DNA of 11,196 bases from an uncultured Bacilli bacterium (GTDB lineage: Bacteria; Bacillota_I; Bacilli_A; RF39; UBA660), in assembly GCA_944363655.1 (NCBI GenBank), contig CALVUU010000085.1:1-11196 (forward strand). Direction: 5' to 3'. Under the pieces are notes generated by a model. The model was not told the DNA's origin. It did no database searches and saw only the letters and a list, made by a program, of their open reading frames with translations. Below, one piece after another: positions 6,860 to 11,196 of this stretch; positions within the stretch are counted from its first letter, which is position 1; each line of letters begins with the position of its first letter. The position numbers and the translations under genes were made by a program.

Positions 6860-8127
6860 TTTTCTTCCCCCTTTCCCTCTAAAACATATATTGTATTAAG
6901 TTTTAACTTTTTAGCAATTTTTATAACATCTTCTTTAGTAACTTTATTTATAAGTTCTTTTCTTTTATCTAAATCAGGTAAATTATCTAAAATTTTAAAT
7001 ACATAATTATTAAGAATAGAAACATTATTATCTTGAGCTAAATCAAGAGACATAACCAAATTAAGTTTAGCGTCATTTAATTCTTCATCACTAAAATCAC
7101 CATTAATCATATCTTTTATACATTTTTTAATTAAAGTACTAGCTTTTCTTACGTTCAAATCATCTAAAGAAACATGAATAACTAATAACTTATCATATTT
7201 CATATATAGACTACTAATACTATAACAAAGACTATTTTTTTCTCTTATTTCTTTATATAATTTACTTGTAAGTCCTCCATTACCAAAAATATAATTAAAT
7301 ACTTGGAATGTTACATGTCTCTCATCATCACTTAAATCAGTTACATTATAAACCATAACCATATTTGCTTGAATATTTTCTGATTTATCTCTTGCCACTA
7401 TTTCTTTTTTTCTTATATTATTATTTACTAATAAATCAAATGTAGTATTATTAATATACCGATGATGAAAATATTTTTTTATTAAACTAACTACTTCATC
7501 CATATCTAAATTACCAATAACAAAAATATCACAAATACATTCTTTAAATAAAGATTTATATGTTTTATACAAACTACTAGGAGTAATATTTTCTACATCT
7601 TCTAAAGTACCTAATACAGAGTAACTTGTTGGGCTATTAGGATTCATTATATTAAAAGCATTTCTAACAGAATATTTAAAAGCATTATCTTTAACACTAT
7701 TAATATCTCTGATAAGTCTTTCTTTAACAATATTAAATTGTTTTAAATCAAATTCTTCATTAATAACATTAGGTTTTAATAATAATTCAAACGGAAGTTT
7801 TATTACATCTTCTAAATAGTTTTTATCTTCAATAAAACCAGGATTAATAAAATCAACTATCATATTACAATTTAATACATTACCAGTTTTAACACTTACT
7901 GCATAAGCACTAGTTTTATAAAGTTCTTCAAAACGAACAATCAAATCTCGTCGTAATAGATATTTTTCTGATGATTCTGATAACATATCCATCAAAAATG
8001 TATAGGCACACAATTCTTCTTTAACTACACTTTTACGAAACATTATTTCCATATGGGCTGTTTTAAACCTATCAGTTTTAATAGTATGTACATTAAAAGA
8101 ATTACATTTATACGTTTTATAAATCAT
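6856..8127 (-). CDS. ymfF: M16-family peptidase-like protein, non-catalytic member (YmfF-like)
   Basis: A 423-residue M16-like protein. Where the HxxEH motif should be (around residues 42-56, TFLMDMLSESSEKY), the zinc ligands are absent, so it is predicted to be inactive. The C-terminal M16 half keeps the glycine-rich and arginine/tyrosine motif (GNGGLTSKLYKEIREKNSLCYSIS) that in two-subunit M16 proteases helps bind the substrate of the partner. This split of labour with the adjacent catalytic YmfH is typical of the B. subtilis YmfF/YmfH arrangement. The ATG at 8127 follows GAGGTGG and overlaps the dgt coding region by 11 bases, making the operon tightly coupled. The call as M16 is firm; exact orthology to ymfF is inferred from gene order. 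Confidence 0.85.
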   Translation of the reverse strand: MIYKTYKCNSFNVHTIKTDRFKTAHMEIMFRKSVVKEELCAYTFLMDMLSESSEKYLLRRDLIVRFEELYKTSAYAVSVKTGNVLNCNMIVDFINPGFIEDKNYLEDVIKLPFELLLKPNVINEEFDLKQFNIVKERLIRDINSVKDNAFKYSVRNAFNIMNPNSPTSYSVLGTLEDVENITPSSLYKTYKSLFKECICDIFVIGNLDMDEVVSLIKKYFHHRYINNTTFDLLVNNNIRKKEIVARDKSENIQANMVMVYNVTDLSDDERHVTFQVFNYIFGNGGLTSKLYKEIREKNSLCYSISSLYMKYDKLLVIHVSLDDLNVRKASTLIKKCIKDMINGDFSDEELNDAKLNLVMSLDLAQDNNVSILNNYVFKILDNLPDLDKRKELINKVTKEDVIKIAKKLKLNTIYVLEGKGEEN

Positions 8128-9262
8128 TTTCCACCTCTTCCTTATTATTATCCTTTTTTACATATTTATTATACTCATTAACACAATAATCATCAGTCAT
8201 ACCAGCAATATAATCTATTACTATTCTTTCTTTGCTATTATTATTTTTATATTCTTCACTCATATTTTTTAAATAAGACTTAATTATATTACTTTCTTCA
8301 TTATTATTTTTTATATCTTCCATATATTTTTTAAATAAAGTATTAAGTATTAATTCTAATTTTTTTCGTTCCTTCTTACTATACGCTTTACTATATATAT
8401 TTTCATAATTATATTTTTTTAAATCAACTATTCCTTTATATACTTCATCACTTAATTTAATATAATTTTTACCTAAACTATTTTTTATTACATCTTTAAC
8501 AATAGTATTAACTATTTCCCTATTACTACTTCCTAAGTTCTTTTTTACACTATCCGGTATATCATTAAAACTCACGATATTAAGACGCATAGCATCTTCA
8601 ATATCTCTACCTAAATATGCAATTAAATCACTAATTCTTACTACACACCCTTCAAGTGTCATTGGTCTTAATTTTTTTATACTTTCTCTATCTAGATAGC
8701 TCAGATCATATTCTTCCATAAATATTTTCTTATTTTTTTTACATGGAATATATTTATTTTGAGGTAATTCGCCATTATGGCACATAATGGCATCAAGTAT
8801 TTGAAGCGTTACATCTTTACCACATCCATAATTTTCAATATACATAAGTAATCTTACACTATGTATATTATGATTAAAATATCCCTCCCCACAACTAATA
8901 CTTATTTTATTAATTATTTCTTCTCCGACATGTCCAAACGGAGTATGACCTAAATCATGTCCCAAAGCACTTGCTTCAATCAAATCTTCATTTAACCCCA
9001 AAGCCCTACCAATAGTACGGGCAATCTTGCTAACATATTGCACATGAATCATTCTCTTAGTCAAATGATCATTACTCTTAAAAGAAAATACTTGTGTTTT
9101 ATCACTATATCTTGTAAAAGCAAGTGTATATATAATCCTATCTATATCTCTAAAAAAAGGCGTTCTAAAATCCTCAGTTACATTCTTTAAATATATAGCA
9201 TCACTATCATGTGTTGCATACTTACTTAAATACTTATTGTGATTAAGCATATTTTCATTCAT
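8117..9262 (-). CDS. dgt: dGTPase-like HD-domain triphosphohydrolase
   Basis: A 381-residue HD protein of the deoxyguanosinetriphosphate triphosphohydrolase family, which removes tripolyphosphate from dNTPs. The family's N-terminal block is clear: RTPFFRDIDRIIYTLAFTR then YSDKTQVF. The metal ligands are His73 (RMIHVQYV), His102-Asp103 (LGHDLGHTPFGHVGE) and Asp212 (VRISDLIAYLGRDIEDAM), with a further histidine in AIMCHNGELP. The roughly 90 C-terminal residues are lysine- and asparagine-rich and probably helical. The ATG at 9262 is preceded by GTGGTGG. First gene of a three-gene operon whose later members overlap it and each other; no functional link between dNTP hydrolysis and the peptidases is known to me. 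Substrate specificity cannot be read from sequence. Confidence 0.88.
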   Translation of the reverse strand: MNENMLNHNKYLSKYATHDSDAIYLKNVTEDFRTPFFRDIDRIIYTLAFTRYSDKTQVFSFKSNDHLTKRMIHVQYVSKIARTIGRALGLNEDLIEASALGHDLGHTPFGHVGEEIINKISISCGEGYFNHNIHSVRLLMYIENYGCGKDVTLQILDAIMCHNGELPQNKYIPCKKNKKIFMEEYDLSYLDRESIKKLRPMTLEGCVVRISDLIAYLGRDIEDAMRLNIVSFNDIPDSVKKNLGSSNREIVNTIVKDVIKNSLGKNYIKLSDEVYKGIVDLKKYNYENIYSKAYSKKERKKLELILNTLFKKYMEDIKNNNEESNIIKSYLKNMSEEYKNNNSKERIVIDYIAGMTDDYCVNEYNKYVKKDNNKEEVENDL

Positions 9263-9279
9263 AAATTACCACCACTATA

Positions 9280-9308
9280 ATAATATCAATTATTTTTTTA
9301 ATTGTCCA
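9280..9308 (-). promoter_or_regulatory. Promoter of the dgt-ymfF-ymfH operon
   Basis: Minus-strand TGGACA (9303-9308) and TATTAT (9280-9285) are 17 bases apart. Transcription would start near 9273, about 11 bases upstream of the dgt ATG, in or next to the GTGGTGG ribosome binding sequence. It lies back to back with the small toxin-like transcription unit. Confidence 0.55.
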
Positions 9309-9311
9309 TCA

Positions 9312-9330
9312 TGTCGAACTTTGTCGCACT
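9312..9330. repeat. Tandem direct repeat TGTCG(A/C)ACT with 10-base period
   Basis: TGTCGAACT (9312-9320) and TGTCGCACT (9322-9330) differ at one position and sit exactly one helical turn apart. They lie between the divergent promoters of dgt and the toxin-like ORF, just upstream of both -35 regions. This placement suits a regulator binding site, but no cognate regulator is identified. Confidence 0.45.
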
Positions 9331-9337
9331 CTTTTTC

Positions 9338-9366
9338 TTGCAATTACACTTATTTACTATTAGAAT
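9338..9366 (+). promoter_or_regulatory. Promoter of the small toxin-like mRNA
   Basis: TTGCAA (9338-9343) and TAGAAT (9361-9366) with a 17-base spacer. Transcription would start near 9373, just before the inverted-repeat arm at 9375, leaving a leader of about 95 bases upstream of the 26-codon ORF. Confidence 0.6.
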
Positions 9367-9374
9367 AAATAACC

Positions 9375-9402
9375 GTTACCCATTGTGGAAGCGTCTACTT
9401 TG
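9375..9402. repeat. Left arm of a long inverted repeat flanking the small ORF
   Basis: GTTACCCATTGTGG (9375-9388) is complementary at 13 of 14 positions to CCACTATGGGTAAC (9581-9594), and GCGTCTACTTTG (9391-9402) pairs fully, with one G-U pair, with CAAAGTAGATGC (9563-9574). The right arm has a six-base insertion, TACCCA (9575-9580), relative to the left. In the mRNA the arms would join the 5' and 3' ends. Because the arms are inverted, the toxin mRNA and the antisense RNA begin with nearly the same sequence. Confidence 0.75.
9390..9398 (+). repeat. Direct repeat copy 1 (AGCGTCTAC) in the toxin mRNA leader
   Basis: The nine-base sequence AGCGTCTAC recurs exactly at 9552-9560, inside the region transcribed as antisense RNA. 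The antisense RNA therefore contains GUAGACGCU, a perfect complement of this leader segment. A second, shorter shared element, TACCCA, occurs at 9377-9382 and 9575-9580. Two leader repeats matched by the antisense RNA recall the DRa/DRb repeats of the enterococcal par locus. Confidence 0.6.
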
Positions 9403-9426
9403 CTTTTTGAGTAATTCTTTTTCTCA

Positions 9427-9458
9427 GGGGGTACCTTGGGAGATCAGGGTGAAAGGGG
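9427..9458 (+). promoter_or_regulatory. G-tract array overlapping the ribosome binding site (possible RNA G-quadruplex or SD-sequestering stem)
   Basis: Four G-runs (9427-9431, 9438-9440, 9447-9449, 9455-9458) are separated by loops of 6, 6 and 5 bases, meeting the usual G-quadruplex pattern. The last run is the ribosome binding site of the toxin-like ORF. Alternatively, TTCTTTTTC (9415-9423) can pair over nine positions (three G-U) with GAAAGGGGA (9451-9459), which also hides that site. Such guanine density is exceptional in this AT-rich window. Confidence 0.5.
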
Positions 9459-9467
9459 AGTGAGGTC

Positions 9468-9548
9468 ATGAACGATAATGAATTTTATTTAGTAATGATA
9501 ATTATTATACTCAGTTTAATAGCTGATATAAAGGAAAAAAGACGCTAA
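9468..9548 (+). CDS. 26-residue hydrophobic peptide, candidate type I toxin
   Basis: A short frame running from ATG 9468 to TAA 9546-9548. The peptide has an acidic, polar N-terminus (MNDNE), one hydrophobic segment (FYLVMIIIILSLIA) long enough to span or insert in a membrane, and a basic tail (DIKEKRR). Size and charge layout match membrane toxins of type I toxin-antitoxin loci, but the sequence does not look like Fst, TxpA/BsrG or Ibs to me; it lacks the proline that the Fst-type peptides I recall carry in the hydrophobic part. The start follows AAAGGGGAG, with GGGGAG seven bases from the ATG. It has its own promoter, an occludable ribosome binding site, and an antisense RNA covering its stop codon. 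Coding status is inferred from this architecture; the toxin role is not shown. A RiPP precursor for the nearby radical SAM protein is a less likely alternative. Confidence 0.6.
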   Translation: MNDNEFYLVMIIIILSLIADIKEKRR

Positions 9549-9558
9549 AATAGCGTCT
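9535..9558 (-). terminator. Terminator of the antisense RNA
   Basis: On the minus strand, AGACGCTA, loop TTT, TAGCGTCT form an eight-base-pair stem followed by six U residues (plus-strand A run 9535-9540). This is the best textbook terminator in the stretch. It works only on the minus strand: on the plus strand the stem is followed by ACACC, so the toxin mRNA should read through it. The stop codon of the small ORF (9546-9548) lies inside it. Confidence 0.8.
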
Positions 9559-9560
9559 AC
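9552..9560 (+). repeat. Direct repeat copy 2 (AGCGTCTAC) in the antisense region
   Basis: Exact second copy of the nine-base repeat at 9390-9398. It overlaps one arm of the antisense terminator and one arm of a second hairpin with GTAGATGCT (9567-9575). Confidence 0.6.
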
Positions 9561-9562
9561 AC

Positions 9563-9594
9563 CAAAGTAGATGCTACCCACCACTATGGGTAAC
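9563..9594. repeat. Right arm of the long inverted repeat
   Basis: Partner of the arm at 9375-9402. It starts CAAAGTAGATGC and ends CCACTATGGGTAAC, with the six-base TACCCA between that the left arm lacks. It also contains a local stem ACCCA (9576-9580) / TGGGT (9587-9591). Confidence 0.75.
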
Positions 9595-9606
9595 ACTTAC
9601 ATATAT

Positions 9607-9635
9607 AATATACCAAATTACATAAATTTATTCAA
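9607..9635 (-). promoter_or_regulatory. Promoter of the antisense RNA
   Basis: Minus-strand TTGAAT (9630-9635) and TATATT (9607-9612) are 17 bases apart, placing the start near 9600. It sits just past the end of the radical SAM gene and reads away from it. The rest of the gap up to 9669 shows no other signal to me. Confidence 0.6.
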
Positions 9636-9669
9636 GTATTTTTATAATTTTTTTGGCTAAACAAATCTA

Positions 9670-10461
9670 TTACTTAAACCTACAATGTTTACATAACTCT
9701 TCACACTTTTTATTATTTCTAAATCCTTGTAACATTTTCTTATATCTTTCACTTCTTTTTATATCTTCTATATTGTATTCAAATATATTACCTAAATTTA
9801 TTATACCTTTACTATCTAAACAACATGGAATAACTGTCCCATCAACAAGTATTCCTAAATGATCTCTTAAAGCATAACAAGTACCCACTTCATTATAATA
9901 ATTATTAGCGAGGTCTGGCCAAATAAACTCACTATCAAAATCTATATAAGTATTATGATGTAACTTAGTATGTTTGGTAATAGTTGTATCATATTTATCT
10001 TCAAGTAATTTAATTATTTCTTTTTTATATGGACTATTAACCCAAATACGATAATTTATATAAGTATATTCTTTTAAGTATTCTGCTACTTCCAATATAT
10101 CATTTATATAATCATTTAATGATTTATTATATTTAATATCAAAACTATGTAATGATATATTTATTTGTCTTATATTTTTATTATTAATAATTCTTTTAAT
10201 CAAATAACCATTAGTAGTAATATTTACAAAATAATTATTATTTGTGGCTATATCTATAAATTCATTTATAAAAGGATGAAGTAATGGTTCTCCCATTACA
10301 TGAAAATATAAATAATTAGTAGTGTTTTTCAACTTACTTAGAATAACTTTAAAGTTATTTTCACTCATAAACATACTCTTACGAGTATTCTTAATACAAA
10401 AATTACAATCTAAATTACAATTATTAGTTATTTCAATATAAACTTTTTTCATATATTTCAT
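9670..10461 (-). CDS. Radical SAM protein with SPASM-like C-terminus
   Basis: A 263-residue radical SAM enzyme. The cluster motif CNLDCNFC (Cys15, Cys19, Cys22) binds the 4Fe-4S that cleaves S-adenosylmethionine; MGEP (56-59) is the SAM-binding GGEP-type motif, and NITTNGYL (about 80-87) follows as expected. The C-terminal part has Cys195, Cys213, Cys214, Cys253, Cys257 and Cys260 in a GTCYAL, IPCCLD, CEELCKHCRF order, typical of a SPASM or twitch domain holding auxiliary iron-sulfur clusters. Members modify peptides or proteins, or act in small-molecule pathways; no partner gene identifies the substrate. The protein is short for peptide-maturing SPASM enzymes, and no RRE domain is seen. Start is uncertain: ATG 10461 has only GTGATAAA upstream, and an in-frame ATG at 10452 is possible. 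No terminator follows, so transcription may run into the antisense RNA region. Confidence 0.87.
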   Translation of the reverse strand: MKYMKKVYIEITNNCNLDCNFCIKNTRKSMFMSENNFKVILSKLKNTTNYLYFHVMGEPLLHPFINEFIDIATNNNYFVNITTNGYLIKRIINNKNIRQINISLHSFDIKYNKSLNDYINDILEVAEYLKEYTYINYRIWVNSPYKKEIIKLLEDKYDTTITKHTKLHHNTYIDFDSEFIWPDLANNYYNEVGTCYALRDHLGILVDGTVIPCCLDSKGIINLGNIFEYNIEDIKRSERYKKMLQGFRNNKKCEELCKHCRFK

Positions 10462-10472
10462 TTTATCACAAA

Positions 10473-10478
10473 ATTATA
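10473..10478 (-). promoter_or_regulatory. Possible -10 element of the radical SAM gene
   Basis: Minus-strand TATAAT lies 11 bases upstream of the ATG at 10461. No good -35 is found at the usual spacing; AAGCAA is the sequence there, and TTGGCA at 10504-10509 is 25 bases away. If used, it would give a nearly leaderless mRNA. Confidence 0.3.
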
Positions 10479-10507
10479 TCTAATCGTAATTTTTTTTGCT
10501 TTTTGCC

Positions 10508-10535
10508 AAAAAATTACGCTGCAGAGTAATTTTTT
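10508..10535. repeat. Perfect 10-base inverted repeat between divergent genes
   Basis: AAAAAATTAC (10508-10517) and GTAATTTTTT (10526-10535) flank an eight-base spacer GCTGCAGA. The right arm overlaps the -35 box of the ATPase promoter (10534). A further GTAATTTTTT occurs at 10486-10495. It resembles a bidirectional terminator, but no gene ends here, so it may be an operator or a structured leader element of the minus-strand gene. Confidence 0.55.
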
Positions 10536-10562
10536 GACAATTATAATAAATATTGTTATAAT
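10534..10562 (+). promoter_or_regulatory. Consensus promoter of the AAA ATPase gene
   Basis: TTGACA (10534-10539) and TATAAT (10557-10562) are 17 bases apart, and TGT directly precedes the -10, giving an extended -10 (TGNTATAAT). Every element matches consensus, which is unusual for a gene of this type and suggests either strong expression or a promoter held in check by a repressor. Confidence 0.85.
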
Positions 10563-10589
10563 TTAAATAATAAGAAAGAAGGAATGTTT

Positions 10590-11196
10590 ATGATTTTACG
10601 AGAAAGATATTTAAAAGAAATTAGACCATTTTATGACCAAGAATTAATAAAAGTATTAATTGGCATAAGAAGATCGGGTAAATCCGTTCTACTAACACAA
10701 ATTATTGATGAATTAAAAGATAATGGTATTGATGATAATCATATTATCTATATTAATTTTGAAGATTTCGACTATGAAGAATATACTGATTCTAAAAAAT
10801 TACACCTATTTATAAAAGATAAAATTATCGACGAAAAAAAATATTATATTTTCTTTGATGAAATTCAAAATGTTGACAAGTGGGAAAAGGTTGTTAATTC
10901 CCTTAGAGCAACCAAAAATACTTCAATTTTTATAACAGGATCTAATAGTGATTTATTATCTAGTGATTTAGCAACTCACATCGCTGGAAGATATATTAGT
11001 TTTAGAATTACTCCATTTATATTTAGTGAAGTATGTACTTTGCTAAACATTACTGATAAAAATAAAATCGAAGATGAATTCATCGATTATATAACTTGGG
11101 GAGGAATGCCTCAAAGATTTATGCAAAATGATGATTTATCTAAAAAAACTTATCTTAAAGATATATATGATTCTATTGTCATTAAAGACATTGTCA
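10590..11196 (+). CDS. AAA ATPase (AAA_14/DUF4143 type), 3' end beyond the window
   Basis: An open frame of 202 codons running off the right edge, starting MILRERYLKEIRPFYDQELI. Walker A is GIRRSGKS (25-32), matching the family's G-x-R-R-x-G-K-S/T form, and Walker B is YYIFFDE (85-91). Next come a sensor-like TGSNSDLLSSDL, the AGRY segment, PFIFSE and WGGMPQRF, the usual order before a C-terminal DUF4143 domain, which lies outside the window. Such ATPases are abundant, often multicopy, in bacteria and archaea of animal guts; their role is unknown. The ATG at 10590 has AAGGA (10579-10583) six bases upstream. An in-frame ATG at 10584 abuts that site and is less likely. Neighbours give no clue, and the exceptionally strong promoter is notable. 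Confidence 0.85.
   Translation, partial: MILRERYLKEIRPFYDQELIKVLIGIRRSGKSVLLTQIIDELKDNGIDDNHIIYINFEDFDYEEYTDSKKLHLFIKDKIIDEKKYYIFFDEIQNVDKWEKVVNSLRATKNTSIFITGSNSDLLSSDLATHIAGRYISFRITPFIFSEVCTLLNITDKNKIEDEFIDYITWGGMPQRFMQNDDLSKKTYLKDIYDSIVIKDIV

Larger units (their letters stand above)
9535..9600 (-). ncRNA. Candidate antitoxin antisense RNA, about 66 nt
   Basis: A minus-strand promoter at 9607-9635 predicts a transcript starting near 9600, and a strong terminator ends it near 9535. The RNA is complementary to the last codons, stop and 3' region of the toxin-like mRNA. Through GUAGACGCU it is also complementary to AGCGTCTAC in the mRNA leader (9390-9398). It can fold into ACCCA/UGGGU and AGCAUCUAC/GUAGACGCU hairpins plus the terminator stem. 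Size, convergent orientation and repeat pairing closely parallel RNA II of the enterococcal par system. Existence of the RNA is predicted from sequence only. Confidence 0.6.

Noticed and set aside
9468..9548. RiPP precursor peptide for the radical SAM/SPASM protein
   Set aside because: The peptide has no leader/core division, no cysteines, and is mostly a transmembrane-like segment; it is on the opposite strand with its own promoter and antisense RNA. Kept only as an alternative.
9338..9635. CRISPR array or insertion-sequence ends as an explanation for the repeats
   Set aside because: There are only two copies of each repeat with no regular spacers. The inverted arms flank no transposase, and promoters plus a terminator explain them better as RNA elements.
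9653..9862. 69-codon plus-strand open frame
   Set aside because: It is antisense to the end of the radical SAM gene, whose cysteine motifs there show that frame is the real one; its hydrophobicity is a by-product of AT-rich antisense sequence.
10508..10535. Terminator for a gene between 10461 and 10590
   Set aside because: Both flanking genes start here and point away; no gene ends near it, so an operator or leader element is more likely.
1..11196. tRNA or rRNA genes
   Set aside because: No tRNA-like TpsiC-arm sequence with a matching acceptor stem, and no rRNA-like GC-rich block, was seen in any gap.

Overview
The window is strongly AT-rich, and its genes are separated by short gaps holding clear sigma-A-type promoters and hairpin terminators. 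The ftsA-ftsZ order, a glmS ribozyme, a cysteine-free S4 and a YmfF/YmfH pair point to a low-GC Firmicute, probably of the Bacilli/Erysipelotrichia or an uncultured gut lineage near the Mollicutes; species cannot be told. UGA acts as a stop: two genes end in TGA within terminator hairpins, and tryptophan is encoded by TGG. This argues for the standard bacterial code rather than the mycoplasma code.

Layout. Positions 1-1388 hold the division genes ftsA and the first codons of ftsZ (minus strand) with their promoter. At 1404-1973 lies a six-helix DUF308 membrane protein (minus). At 2026-4070 is glmS (plus), preceded by a promoter and a self-cleaving glmS ribozyme. At 4054-4752 is a small HD-domain hydrolase (minus), convergent with glmS and sharing its terminator. 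At 4770-5592 is rpsD (S4) with a long structured leader and a terminator. At 5576-9308 is a minus-strand operon of overlapping genes, dgt-like triphosphohydrolase, ymfF and ymfH. At 9312-9670 is a gene-poor stretch that I read as a compact type I toxin-antitoxin locus. At 9670-10478 is a radical SAM/SPASM protein (minus), and from 10534 to the window end an AAA ATPase of the AAA_14/DUF4143 type (plus, cut by the window edge).

Most of the window is housekeeping: division, amino-sugar supply for the wall, ribosome assembly and nucleotide clean-up. The striking part is 9338-9635. A 26-codon hydrophobic ORF has its own promoter, a G-rich leader able to hide its ribosome binding site, and a convergent antisense RNA of about 66 nt with its own promoter and terminator overlapping the ORF's 3' end. 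Short direct repeats link the antisense RNA to the mRNA 5' leader, and long inverted repeats could pair the two ends of the mRNA. The architecture resembles the par (Fst/RNA II) locus of Enterococcus, but the peptide does not look like Fst to me.

A second pattern is that several minus-strand genes (DUF308, HD, dgt, radical SAM) have a -10 box only 11-17 bases from the start codon, implying very short mRNA leaders. A third is that the glmS transcript carries a strong Shine-Dalgarno sequence upstream of the ribozyme cleavage site, where cleavage would remove it.
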